A DNA stretch of 36,820 nt from Microvirga sp. BSC39. GTDB lineage: Bacteria > Pseudomonadota > Alphaproteobacteria > Rhizobiales > Beijerinckiaceae. The stretch lies in assembly GCF_000739015.1 (NCBI RefSeq), contig NZ_JPUG01000035.1, positions 1-36,820 on the forward strand. The letters are read 5' to 3'. Position numbers and translations under genes: made by a program. Numbering within the stretch: the stretch's first letter is position 1; every line of letters begins with the position of its first letter. Shown one piece after another: positions 6,792 through 13,684 of this stretch. The notes under the pieces are model-generated. The model had not been told where the DNA came from. It ran no database searches and was given only the letters and a program-made list of their open reading frames with translations.

Positions 6792-8348
6792 GTGGCTGAG
6801 TTCGACATCGCGCGGACGCGCAAGACCCTGTTCGAAGCACTCCTCGACGCCAGGGATCGCTTCGGCCGCAACAAGGTCGCCCTGGAGGATCTGGAGCGCC
6901 AGCCGATCACCTTCGGACGCCTCGTCCTCGGCTCCCTGGTGCTCGGGCGCAAGCTCGCCGGCCTGACGAGGGAGCGCGAGCCGGTCGGCGTGCTGCTGCC
7001 GAACGTGCAGGCGATTGCCGTGACCCTGTTCGGGCTCAACGCCTTCGGGCGCATCCCGGCCTTCCTGAACTTCACGGCCGGTCTCAAGAACCTGAAGGCT
7101 GCCTGCGAGCTGGCCAACATCGAGACCATCGTCACCTCGCGCCGCTTCATCGAGCAGGGCAAGCTCGACGACATCATCGAGGCCCTGGGAGAGGGGCGCA
7201 GGATCCTCTGGCTCGAGGATGTTCGTGCGGAGCTCACCAGCCTCGACAAGCTGCGTGGGCTTGCGGAGTCATGGATTGCGCGACGGATCCATGCCAGGGC
7301 CAAGATCCGGCCCGACGATCCCGCCGTGCTGCTCTTCACCTCGGGGTCGGAGGGCGTGCCCAAGGGTGTGGTTCTGTCGAACGCGAACCTCGTGGCGAAC
7401 GCCTACCAGGTGAAGGCTCTGGCGGGCGACATATTGAGGGACGATGACGTCTTCTTCAATCCGCTGCCGATCTTCCATTCCTTCGGCCTGAGCGCAGGTC
7501 TTCTGACGGCGGTTCTCAACGGCATGAAGTCGGTGCTCTATCCGAGCCCGCTGCATTACCGCCAGATCCCCAAGCTCGTAGCCGGAACGCGCGCCACCGT
7601 GATGCTCGCCACTGACACCTTCCTCCAGGGCTATGCCCGCGCGGCCGGCGAGAACGATCTCGCAAGCGTGCGCTTCGTGATTGCCGGAGCCGAGCGGGTG
7701 AAGGACGAGACGCGCCGGCTCTGGGACCGGCATGGCACGGTGATCGTGGAAGGATACGGCGCCACCGAATGCTCGCCGGTGATCGCCTGCAACCTTCCCG
7801 ACAACAACCATCCGGGTTCGGTGGGGCATGTCCTGCCGGGCATCGAATGGCGACTGGAGCCTGTTCAGGGAATCTACGAGGGTGGACGCCTGCACGTGCG
7901 CGGTCCGAACGTGATGAAGGGCTACCTCGACCCGGCCGCGCCTGGTGGCATCTTGGCGCCAGCCGAGGGATGGCATGACACCGGCGATATCGTCACCATC
8001 GATGATGGGCTAGTGACGATCCGGGGGCGGGCGAAGCGTTTCGCCAAGATTGCGGGCGAGATGGTGTCGCTGGCCGCCATCGAGGCGACCGTCCAGTCCC
8101 TCTGGCCCGACAGCAATCATGTGGTGGTGGCGATCCCTGACCCACGCAAGGGCGAGCAGATCGTCCTCATCACCGACAGGCCGGATGCGGATCGCGATGT
8201 GCTCCTGGCCCACGCCAAGGATCATGGTTTTCCCGAGCTGTGGGTGCCCCGCTCCATCCTCGTGTCGAGCATTCCCGTGCTGGGTTCGGGCAAGACCGAC
8301 TACAGTGCTGCGGTCGATCTGGCGAAGCGCCTGCAGCCTATGCTTTAG
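6792..8348 (+). CDS. AMP-binding acyl-ACP/acyl-CoA ligase
   Basis: A 518-aa adenylate-forming enzyme (ANL superfamily). Core motifs are LLFTSGSEGVPKG (about residues 181-192, phosphate loop), VEGYGATECSP (about 319-329, adenine motif) and WHDTGDI (about 394-400). The YGATECSP form and overall sequence resemble the acyl-ACP synthetase half of the Aas lysophospholipid acyltransferase, so a fatty acid recycling role is more likely than acetate activation (inference). No acyltransferase domain is fused to it. It starts 18 bp after the gpt stop codon. Confidence 0.87.
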   Translation: MAEFDIARTRKTLFEALLDARDRFGRNKVALEDLERQPITFGRLVLGSLVLGRKLAGLTREREPVGVLLPNVQAIAVTLFGLNAFGRIPAFLNFTAGLKNLKAACELANIETIVTSRRFIEQGKLDDIIEALGEGRRILWLEDVRAELTSLDKLRGLAESWIARRIHARAKIRPDDPAVLLFTSGSEGVPKGVVLSNANLVANAYQVKALAGDILRDDDVFFNPLPIFHSFGLSAGLLTAVLNGMKSVLYPSPLHYRQIPKLVAGTRATVMLATDTFLQGYARAAGENDLASVRFVIAGAERVKDETRRLWDRHGTVIVEGYGATECSPVIACNLPDNNHPGSVGHVLPGIEWRLEPVQGIYEGGRLHVRGPNVMKGYLDPAAPGGILAPAEGWHDTGDIVTIDDGLVTIRGRAKRFAKIAGEMVSLAAIEATVQSLWPDSNHVVVAIPDPRKGEQIVLITDRPDADRDVLLAHAKDHGFPELWVPRSILVSSIPVLGSGKTDYSAAVDLAKRLQPML

Positions 8349-8383
8349 CCCCGTTATGGACCACCCAGGCGAGGGCATTTCCC

Positions 8384-8408
8384 GTAACAAAGCCCTGCTT
8401 AAGGCGTT
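8384..8408 (+). promoter_or_regulatory. possible EcfG-type promoter (one mismatch)
   Basis: GTAAC at 8384-8388, 16 bases, then CGTT at 8405-8408, against the general stress sigma consensus GGAAC-N16/17-CGTT. It lies about 50 bp before the start codon of the secreted four-cysteine protein. One-mismatch sites are expected by chance at this density, so this is only suggestive. Confidence 0.3.
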
Positions 8409-8459
8409 GTCATTCCTAAGATGTGTCCCCCCGGGACTGTTCGTACGAAGGGTATGACG

Positions 8460-8753
8460 ATGCGAAAAACTGTTTGTGTTCTGGCTCTCCTGGTCGCTGC
8501 ATCGAGCGTCCACGCCCAGCCGAGGCCGCTCACCCCTAACCTGACCTGCAACCAAGCCCGCGGGCTCGTCCTGTCGCGTGGTCAGGTCGTTCTTGGAACC
8601 GGTACCCACACCTATGACCGCTATGTCAGCGACAGGCGGTTCTGCCTGCGCAACGAAATGATCGAACCTGCTTTCGTGCCGACGCGGGACACGCCCCAGT
8701 GCCCGGTCGGGTATACCTGCCGGGAGTTCGAATTGGACTTCTTCGGGGATTGA
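8460..8753 (+). CDS. secreted small four-cysteine protein (paralogue 1)
   Basis: A 97-aa protein with a clean signal peptide, MRKTVCVLALLVAASSVHAQ, cleaved after AHAQ-like residues near position 20. The mature part of about 77 residues carries four cysteines in the order C-N-Q-A-R, FC, QCPVGY and TC, and the motif THTYDRYVS. I chose ATG 8460 because AAGGG lies seven bases upstream; ATG 8454 is too close to it. A clear paralogue lies on the opposite strand at 13367-13684, sharing the order LTC/MSC, QA-GLV, TYDRYV, PA-VPT and QCP-GY-C. The fold is probably disulphide-stabilised in the periplasm; the function is unknown. Confidence 0.8.
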   Translation: MRKTVCVLALLVAASSVHAQPRPLTPNLTCNQARGLVLSRGQVVLGTGTHTYDRYVSDRRFCLRNEMIEPAFVPTRDTPQCPVGYTCREFELDFFGD

Positions 8754-9029
8754 TGCATTGGCTCGGGTGGATCGGGCGACATTCGTCCTGGCAGCGCCAG
8801 GGCCTCAAACCATGGAGCGCATGACGCAGTGGCAGGGGTCTGTCCGGCTGTTGATTTTGGGCCACATCGTGGAAAATAAACACGCCAGCTCGCCTGGAAT
8901 GCCCACCTTTTCGGCATGTTGCTCGTCGCATGAGCGGATCCAAGGTGACCCCGTATTGTGCCAAACGTGAGTATAAGTATGGTCACGTTTGTATATGGGT
9001 CTCGGACCCAGACTTCTTTGGAGAAAACC

Positions 9030-10232
9030 ATGAAGCTCGTTAAGAGCCTCTTCCTCGGATCGGTCGCAGGTCTTGCGGCTACCGCGGGGGTGCAAGCCGC
9101 CGACCTGCCGGTCGCCAAGGCCGCTGCCGTCGAATACGTCCGCGTCTGCTCCACCTACGGCGCAGGCTTCTTCTACATCCCGGGCACAGAAACCTGCCTG
9201 CGTGTCGGCGGCCGCGTCCGCGCCGAGTACGCTTATGTCGAGCCGGTGTCCCGTGAGGACGACGCCATCGGCTTCCTCGCCCGTGGCCGCGTGCAGCTCG
9301 ACGCCCGCACCGCCACTGCCTATGGCCTGCTCCGCGCCTTCGTGCGCATGGAGATGAGCCGTGAGTCCGGCGTCTATGGCTCGGGCACCTCGACGAACCT
9401 CGCCCAGGCTTACATCCAGTTCGGCGGCCTGACGGCCGGTCGCACGACTTCGTTCTTCACCAACGGCGACATCGCGAACGAGAACTGGGGCACGGTCCGC
9501 TTCTACGACTATCCGGACGTGAACCTGCTGGCCTACACCTTCTCCTTCGGCAACGGCTTCTCGGCCACCCTGTCGCTGGAAGAGGGCTCCTTCGCCACCG
9601 CCGATCTGGATAACGCGGCAGGCGTGGGTGCCGGTCAGAGGCTGCCCGACCTCGTCGGCAACCTGAAATACTCCGGCACCTGGGGCTCGGCTCAGCTCTC
9701 GGGCGCCCTCCATCAGGTTCGCAGCAACGCGCTCGTCGGCGGCGACTACCCCGACAGCGAGCTCGGCTGGGCTGTGTCAGGTCAGTTCAACGTGAACCTG
9801 CCGATGCTGGCAGAGGGCGATGCCCTGTGGCTCGCGGCAACCTACGCCGACGGTGCCCTTGGCTATCTCGGTTTCGACCCGGATATCTCGGTCGGCATCG
9901 CTTCGGGCACGGTCCTGGATGCCTATATCGGCCCCGATGGCGACATTGAAACCGGCCGTGGATGGTCGCTCGCCGGTGGCGTGAACCACTACTGGACGCC
10001 GACCGTCCGTCAGAGCCTGTTCGGCTCCTATGCTCGCGTCGAGTATGGCACTGCTGCTCCGTCTGCCGATTTCACCGAGTGGCGCGTCGGTTCGAACCTG
10101 ATCTGGTCGCCGGTTTCGGGCCTCGATATCGGCGTGGAGGCTCTGTACTCCAACCTCAACCCGCGCGGCATCGTCGGCGCGGATGACGATGATGCTTGGG
10201 AAGGCCGTCTGCGCATTCAGCGCGACTTCTGA
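9030..10232 (+). CDS. Omp2-type porin
   Basis: A 400-aa outer-membrane porin of the Rhizobiales Omp2/RopA family (PF02530). It has a signal peptide (MKLVKSLFLGSVAGLAATAG, cleaved after VQAAD), then the conserved mature start with VEYVRVCSTYGAGFFYIPGT and a cysteine pair. The rest is alternating beta-strand sequence and it ends in an aromatic residue (RIQRDF), as outer-membrane barrel proteins do for BAM recognition. ATG 9030 is preceded by GGAG at 9020-9023. The 276-bp upstream region shows no promoter I would defend, and a strong terminator follows. It allows passive diffusion of small hydrophilic solutes. Confidence 0.93.
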   Translation: MKLVKSLFLGSVAGLAATAGVQAADLPVAKAAAVEYVRVCSTYGAGFFYIPGTETCLRVGGRVRAEYAYVEPVSREDDAIGFLARGRVQLDARTATAYGLLRAFVRMEMSRESGVYGSGTSTNLAQAYIQFGGLTAGRTTSFFTNGDIANENWGTVRFYDYPDVNLLAYTFSFGNGFSATLSLEEGSFATADLDNAAGVGAGQRLPDLVGNLKYSGTWGSAQLSGALHQVRSNALVGGDYPDSELGWAVSGQFNVNLPMLAEGDALWLAATYADGALGYLGFDPDISVGIASGTVLDAYIGPDGDIETGRGWSLAGGVNHYWTPTVRQSLFGSYARVEYGTAAPSADFTEWRVGSNLIWSPVSGLDIGVEALYSNLNPRGIVGADDDDAWEGRLRIQRDF

Positions 10233-10254
10233 TCGGCTTCATCCAGTTCTACGG

Positions 10255-10290
10255 AAAACCCCGGTGGCAACGCCGGGGTTTTCTTGTTTC
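10255..10290 (+). terminator. Rho-independent terminator after the porin gene
   Basis: A perfect 10-bp stem, AAAACCCCGG (10255-10264) with CCGGGGTTTT (10273-10282), around an 8-base loop, followed by CTTGTTTC. It lies 22 bp past the porin stop codon. Confidence 0.85.
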
Positions 10291-10359
10291 GGTTGTGGAG
10301 AGGTCCAAATGAGGGCTGCATCCTTCGCCGGGAAGCTCCGCAAGCAAAGGAGTGAGACG

Positions 10360-10617
10360 ATGCCGACGATCCTCAAAACCTTCACTGCCGCATGTCTCAT
10401 GTTCAGTCTCAGCGGCTGTGTCGGTACGGCAGGGATTTCCACCTGGGACTACCGGTCAGGCCCTGGCTACGAAACTGCGCGCTCGCAGGAGAGCCGGGTC
10501 CAAGTCGACTCAGCTCAAGGCCTCACTCATGCGGCTTGTACGAGCGTGCGCAGAAGGCAGGTTGCGGCCTCGGGCGAGGTCGTTGCAGCCGATCTGACCG
10601 CCTGCCGCTCCGAATAG
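10360..10617 (+). CDS. small lipoprotein, unknown function
   Basis: An 85-aa protein with a lipoprotein signal peptide: MPTILKTFTAACLMFSLSGC, lipobox LSGC with the lipidated cysteine at position 20. The mature part of 66 residues is polar, with a central STWDYRSGPGYE and two further cysteines (TSV-flanked C and terminal TACRSE). AAGGAG seven bases before ATG 10360 decides the start over an upstream ATG at 10309. No family is recognised. The residue after the lipidated cysteine is valine, so outer-membrane sorting by Lol is plausible. It sits between the porin terminator and an EcfG-type promoter, so it may be its own unit. Confidence 0.8.
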   Translation: MPTILKTFTAACLMFSLSGCVGTAGISTWDYRSGPGYETARSQESRVQVDSAQGLTHAACTSVRRRQVAASGEVVAADLTACRSE

Positions 10618-10635
10618 TCGAGTGGCTGGAGACAA

Positions 10636-10660
10636 GGAACGAACCCTCACCTTGACCGTT
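10636..10660 (+). promoter_or_regulatory. perfect EcfG-type (general stress) promoter
   Basis: GGAAC at 10636-10640, exactly 16 bases, then CGTT at 10657-10660: a full match to the alphaproteobacterial EcfG consensus GGAAC-N16/17-CGTT. The start codon of the 24-aa membrane peptide is 36 bp downstream, leaving room for a short leader. About 0.6 perfect matches would be expected by chance in a window of this size, so position is what makes it credible. Confidence 0.6.
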
Positions 10661-10696
10661 GGCATGAGGTCAATTCCATTTCGGGAGAGAATCCTC

Positions 10697-10771
10697 ATGA
10701 ACAACATCATCTGGCTTATCGGTGCAATCGTTGTGGTCCTGGCGATCCTGTCGTTCCTCGGACTGCGCTGA
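10697..10771 (+). CDS. 24-aa single-span membrane peptide
   Basis: The peptide is MNNIIWLIGAIVVVLAILSF followed by LGLR: a polar start, one hydrophobic span of about 18 residues and a positive end. GGGAGAG lies about eight bases before the ATG. A perfect EcfG-type promoter lies 36 bp upstream and a long hairpin follows 15 bp after the stop, so the gene forms a complete miniature transcription unit. Very similar short membrane peptides are, from memory, widespread in Rhizobiales but often missed by gene callers. The function is unknown; small stress peptides often bind membrane protein complexes (general knowledge). Confidence 0.75.
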   Translation: MNNIIWLIGAIVVVLAILSFLGLR

Positions 10772-10786
10772 ACACGGACGGTGAAC

Positions 10787-10826
10787 CTGCAGGACAGAAT
10801 CTCGCATCATATGCGCTGTCCTGCAG
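10787..10826 (+). terminator. long hairpin after the 24-aa gene
   Basis: CTGCAGGACAG (10787-10797) pairs perfectly with CTGTCCTGCAG (10816-10826), and within the loop CGCAT pairs with ATGCG. TTCTCGTCTTTCTC follows, an imperfect U-rich tail. Confidence 0.65.
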
Positions 10827-10885
10827 TTCTCGTCTTTCTCGAATTATCTACGGTGATGCCACCAAGCGTGGGGCAGGGCAGCCGT

Positions 10886-11035
10886 TCATTCCAGAAGAAC
10901 GAAGACGACTGATGCAATATTCATGGCGGCCAAGAGGCCGATCATGACCGAGAGCAGCGGGATGCACCGTCTGCGCATGGCTTCGACGCCCCCGTCTTCC
11001 ATATCCGGCTCCGGATAAGAGTCCCTGAAGGCCAT
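10886..11035 (-). CDS. 49-aa single-span membrane protein
   Basis: A small protein beginning MAFRDSYPEPDMEDGGVEAM, then MRRRCIPLL and one hydrophobic span of about 20 residues ending in VFVLLE. AGGAG followed by GAGAGAGGG lies directly before the ATG at 11035, giving good ribosome-binding support. The acidic N-terminus followed by an RRR stretch suggests a cytoplasmic N-terminus. No family is recognised. It is oriented against the 24-aa peptide gene, with the hairpin at 10787-10826 in the roughly 110 bp between them. Confidence 0.6.
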   Translation of the reverse strand: MAFRDSYPEPDMEDGGVEAMRRRCIPLLSVMIGLLAAMNIASVVFVLLE

Positions 11036-11139
11036 CCCTCTCTCACTCCTGAGTTCGTCTTACGTTAGGGCATGCACAATGAGCCCAGTTCGGCGCCTCC
11101 GACGTGCGGCTTCACACAAGCCGATGACTGGAGGTGGTT

Positions 11140-11412
11140 TCAGTGGCGCGTGGCACCCTTCTGAATCTGGAGGAGCTGCCCCTCGATCGCTCGCATTCTC
11201 GTCATCAGTCGGTCCAATTCGGACAGGAGCTGCTTCTCATCCCGACGAGCCTGCTCGACCGACTCCGACGAGGAGCCGTGGCGGATCCGATGAAGGGCAT
11301 CGGCAAGCCTGCGGTCGAGAAGCCGCATGTGATGCTCCAGGTCCAAGAATTCCTGGTGAAGCTGGGTCTCCTTGAACACGGCGGGGATCTCGCGTGAGCA
11401 CAGTCGGTTCAA
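11140..11412 (-). CDS. small coiled-coil protein, unknown
   Basis: A 90-aa, highly charged, helical protein. Heptad-like patterns run through most of it (HQEFLDLEHHMRLLDRRLAD and later EKQLLSELDRLMTRMRAIEG), so a coiled coil or helical hairpin is likely. The reading frame opens at TTG 11412; GTG 11379 and ATG 11328 are alternatives and none has a clear ribosome-binding site. A reading frame of similar length on the plus strand lacks such patterning and is taken as the shadow. It is divergent from the response regulator gene across a 340-bp gap. Confidence 0.55.
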   Translation of the reverse strand: MNRLCSREIPAVFKETQLHQEFLDLEHHMRLLDRRLADALHRIRHGSSSESVEQARRDEKQLLSELDRLMTRMRAIEGQLLQIQKGATRH

Positions 11413-11754
11413 GCTTAAGCTACAGCTTGGAAGGCGGTTCCTCTAGGTCAAAAAGGCATCTGAGAAAATTTCTCTAAGGCCAAGCTGAAACGGAGAGCTG
11501 TCTTCACCGTTCTGTGATGAGGGTATTCGCCTGGGTGCGCCCCGCATTCGGGAATTTGATTATTCGCAGTCCTGTAGAGGATGCGCTCGAAAGCCTTGGC
11601 GCTTCTGATCGCATGCTGAGTTTTGGCTGTGTCGCACCGGCTGTCCGCATGGCGTTTCCGGAGCCGGATTTTTCCCGTCACACAGAGAGCCTGAGGATTG
11701 TTGATCCTTCATCGAAGGGCTCCAGGAAACGTAAATCGGAACAGGAGACGACTT
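11413..11754. other. divergent intergenic region, no gene supported
   Basis: The region between the coiled-coil gene and the response regulator. A GGAAC on the minus strand near 11436-11440 has no CGTT at the required distance. Short reading frames here overlap the regulator start and lack ribosome-binding sites. I see no clear promoter. Confidence 0.5.
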
Positions 11755-12150
11755 ATGGGACAGAGAATTGAGCCTTATCGCGTGGCCTTGATCGTCGAGG
11801 ACGATTTCGAAGTCAGGGGCTTGGCGGCAGCTCTTCTCGAGGAAACCGATCTCAAGGTCGTTGAAACGTCCAGCGCGGAAGAAGCCCTTGATTACCTGAG
11901 CCGGCATTCGGAAGAAGTGGCTTTCCTCTTTGCCGATCTTCGCCTCCCTTGCCTGATGGATGGAATGGATCTGGTGCGAACCGTGCGGCTCAAGTGGCCA
12001 TGGGTCCGCACCGTGCTGACCTCAGGCAGGCCTCTGGACAATGAAACCGGTGATGTTCCCCGTGATGTCCGGTTCATGCCCAAACCCTGGAAAGCGCTTG
12101 AGGTTTTGATGGAGGCGGAGAGAGCCTCGCAATCCTATCGGAGGAACTGA
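11755..12150 (+). CDS. single-domain response regulator (CheY-like)
   Basis: A 131-aa protein consisting of one receiver domain. The acidic pocket is VEDD (about residues 14-17), the phosphoacceptor is the aspartate of LFADLRLP (about 61), the switch residue is the T of VLTSG (about 91) and the conserved lysine is in FMPKPW (about 111). AGGAG lies before ATG 11755; a longer frame lacks such a signal. No output domain and no histidine kinase is nearby, so it must act through partner proteins. It lacks the FATGUY-type motif of stress-pathway regulators such as SdrG. Location near a NepR-like gene hints at, but does not prove, a stress role. Confidence 0.88.
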   Translation: MGQRIEPYRVALIVEDDFEVRGLAAALLEETDLKVVETSSAEEALDYLSRHSEEVAFLFADLRLPCLMDGMDLVRTVRLKWPWVRTVLTSGRPLDNETGDVPRDVRFMPKPWKALEVLMEAERASQSYRRN

Positions 12151-12251
12151 AGGCGCCCAGGTTGGTGGCCTTTCCACGTCGTGTCGCAGGTTGATGTGGA
12201 ACCTAGGCGCTTGCCGGGAATTGGCGTCAGCAGTTCGAAGAGGATTGACTA

Positions 12252-12626
12252 ATGCCGAATACGTCTATCGCCACCGGATCTTTCCAGTCCCGCAGTGAGG
12301 CCAACCAAGCGGTGCAGCGCCTCGTCTCGGCTGGATTCGCCCGTAACAGCATCGAGCTTCATCGCCATGATGACGATGAGGGCTACGACTTGGAGATCCA
12401 CACCCGACAGGAAAATGTCAGGCGGGCCGAGCGCCTGATCCATGATGCTTCCATGCCGGTCTATGCCGTGCGTCATACCGCTTCCGGCGTCGTTCAGACC
12501 GCCAAGTCGTACCCCTATGTTCTGCTCGGAGCCGGAATACTGGCAGGATTTCTGATCTACAGCCTCGTTCCGAAGAATTCATCCTCAGCGGATCACTCGC
12601 ACCCGCGAAACCGTCGCAGGCGCTGA
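12252..12626 (+). CDS. stress-protein-like domain with one membrane span
   Basis: A 124-aa protein. Residues 5-65 form an alpha/beta domain with the pattern ATGSFQSRSEANQAVQRLVS followed by a strand (SIELHRH) and GYDLEIHT, similar in layout to the general stress protein 17M/YflT-type domain that senses or binds through a ferredoxin-like fold. A hydrophobic span follows (about residues 88-106, YVLLGAGILAGFLIYSLV) and the tail is basic (RNRRRR). The start is ATG 12252 after AGAGGATT. It converges with the NepR-like gene on a shared terminator. The family assignment is tentative. Confidence 0.65.
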   Translation: MPNTSIATGSFQSRSEANQAVQRLVSAGFARNSIELHRHDDDEGYDLEIHTRQENVRRAERLIHDASMPVYAVRHTASGVVQTAKSYPYVLLGAGILAGFLIYSLVPKNSSSADHSHPRNRRRR

Positions 12627-12644
12627 GTTCCGGGCCTTTCGACG

Positions 12645-12683
12645 ATGAGGATCGCTGAGCTGGTGCGGCTCAGTGATCCTCAT
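12645..12683. terminator. bidirectional hairpin between convergent genes
   Basis: Arms of 16 bases, 12645-12660 (ATGAGGATCGCTGAGC) and 12668-12683, pair at 15 positions plus a G-T wobble around a 7-base loop. The NepR-like gene ends inside it: its TGA is at 12670-12672. One hairpin therefore serves both converging genes. Confidence 0.75.
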
Positions 12684-12894
12684 TCCTTTCATGCAAATGC
12701 GTTCGTTCAAGCCTCTCCAGCAACTGTCTGATGCGATCCGGGGCAGGTTCCTTCAGGGCGCTCTGGTAACTGTGCTGAAGCTGACGTCCGAGATCCCTCA
12801 ATAATTCGGATTGCCCGGCTGCCGTCAGGCTGTTCGAGCCGATGCTCCAGCCGGTGTTGCCTCCTGCGGCATAAGGGTGGTGCCGCTTTGGCAT
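12670..12894 (-). CDS. NepR-family anti-sigma factor
   Basis: A 74-aa protein whose C-terminal half matches the NepR core: LGRQLQHSYQSALKEPAPDR then IRQLLERLE (about residues 35-63), the same spacing of LGxQL, Y, EPxPDR and LLxxL seen in NepR. NepR proteins hold the general stress sigma factor EcfG inactive until phosphorylated PhyR removes them. The N-terminal 30 residues (HHPYAAGGNTGW) are poorly conserved, as usual. AAGGAG sits seven bases before ATG 12894. Neither phyR, ecfG nor a PhyK-type kinase is in the window, so this is an orphan, probably additional, NepR. A near-consensus EcfG promoter lies upstream. Confidence 0.78.
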   Translation of the reverse strand: MPKRHHPYAAGGNTGWSIGSNSLTAAGQSELLRDLGRQLQHSYQSALKEPAPDRIRQLLERLERTHLHERNEDH

Positions 12895-12930
12895 CGATGA
12901 TCTCCTTATGAATTTGTCATAGTCCCGATG

Positions 12931-12955
12931 AACGGGCCAGGCCCGATTGAGTTGC
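12931..12955 (-). promoter_or_regulatory. near-consensus EcfG-type promoter of the NepR-like gene
   Basis: On the minus strand GCAAC (12955-12951), 16 bases, then CGTT (12934-12931): one mismatch from GGAAC-N16-CGTT. It ends 36 bp before the start codon. nepR genes are normally in the EcfG regulon, which adds weight to an otherwise weak match. Confidence 0.45.
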
Positions 12956-12958
12956 GGC

Positions 12959-13036
12959 TAAGTTTCTGGCGAAACTTAAATTTTGGCCATTCCGGCAGGT
13001 TTTCCGTCTCCCCAGGAGCGAATTTTCTTCGCTCCT
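12959..13036. promoter_or_regulatory. two perfect short palindromes upstream of the NepR-like gene
   Basis: TAAGTTTC/GAAACTTA with a 4-base spacer (12959-12978) and AGGAGCGAA/TTCGCTCCT with a 5-base loop (13014-13036). The first abuts the EcfG-like -35 box and could be an operator; the second could be a terminator or attenuator, but has only an internal TTTT. Role uncertain. Confidence 0.4.
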
Positions 13037-13142
13037 CGGGCAAGCGTCCCACTTGATTAAGGGAGCAGGCGACTGCCGGTCGCATTGGCTTGATCCCTGT
13101 GATGCGTCAAAGCTCAGCTTTAAGGTGGCTGGGGGCTGCGGG

Positions 13143-13310
13143 ATGCGTGAAGTTCTGATGATCTATCTATCTGGCGTGATTCTGCTCCTGGCAGTCTCGA
13201 CCATGATCAATGACGAGGAGGATATCGGCCTCGATCATATCCTGATCGCCGGGTTCGGCTGGCCGATCCTGACACCCCTTCTGGCCCTCCGGGCCTGGCA
13301 CAGTCGCTAA
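13143..13310 (+). CDS. 55-aa membrane protein, unknown
   Basis: The predicted protein starts MREVLMIYLSGVILLLAVST and has a second hydrophobic segment (HILIAGFGWPILTPLLALRA) after an acidic loop (NDEEDIGLD). Two membrane spans are likely. GGGGG nine bases before ATG 13143 is a fair ribosome-binding site; the 30 residues upstream in the longer frame lack membrane character. No family is recognised. It converges with the secreted paralogue gene 57 bp away. Confidence 0.5.
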   Translation: MREVLMIYLSGVILLLAVSTMINDEEDIGLDHILIAGFGWPILTPLLALRAWHSR

Positions 13311-13366
13311 GATCACCAAACCGCACGGCATGAGGCAGGCAGCGGCGTCCTGTGGACCCTGATCCC

Positions 13367-13684
13367 CTAGTTCCGTGAGGGTGCGGAGCGCGGTGCGCAA
13401 CGGTATCCAATGGGGCATTGGGCTATATCGGCGGTCGGGACCCAGGCCGGATCAAGGGTTTCTCCGACGGCGCAGGATCCAAAGGATCCGACATAGCGGT
13501 CATAGGTGAGGGGCCCTGTATTGAGGACAATGGCTCTTTGGGAAGCCACAAGACCCTGCGCCTGAGAGCAGGACATTCTTAAAGTAAGCGGATGGCTCTG
13601 CGCCCATGCATCGGCACTCGCCGATACGAGAGCCAAGACGACCACTGCACTGAACCGACGACGCAGGAAGGAGCCGGAGATCAT
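13367..13684 (-). CDS. secreted small four-cysteine protein (paralogue 2)
   Basis: A 105-aa protein with a signal peptide (RRRFSAVVVLALVSASADAW, cleaved after WAQ). The mature part aligns with the protein encoded at 8460-8753: PLT then MSCSQAQGLV, TYDRYVG, a cysteine in GSCAVGE, LDPAWVPT and QCPIGYRC. All four cysteines of the mature part are conserved in order. GGAGACGAACG precedes ATG 13684; the longer frame adds 28 residues without a ribosome-binding site. Unlike its paralogue it shows no EcfG-like promoter. It is probably a periplasmic or extracellular disulphide protein of unknown function. Confidence 0.75.
   Translation of the reverse strand: MISGSFLRRRFSAVVVLALVSASADAWAQSHPLTLRMSCSQAQGLVASQRAIVLNTGPLTYDRYVGSFGSCAVGETLDPAWVPTADIAQCPIGYRCAPRSAPSRN

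Noticed and set aside
11418..11440. GGAAC on the minus strand before the coiled-coil gene as an EcfG promoter
   Set aside because: The -10 positions read GCTT or CTTA instead of CGTT.
12198..12222. GGAAC upstream of the stress-like gene as a third EcfG promoter
   Set aside because: At 16 or 17 bases downstream the sequence is AATT or ATTG, not CGTT.
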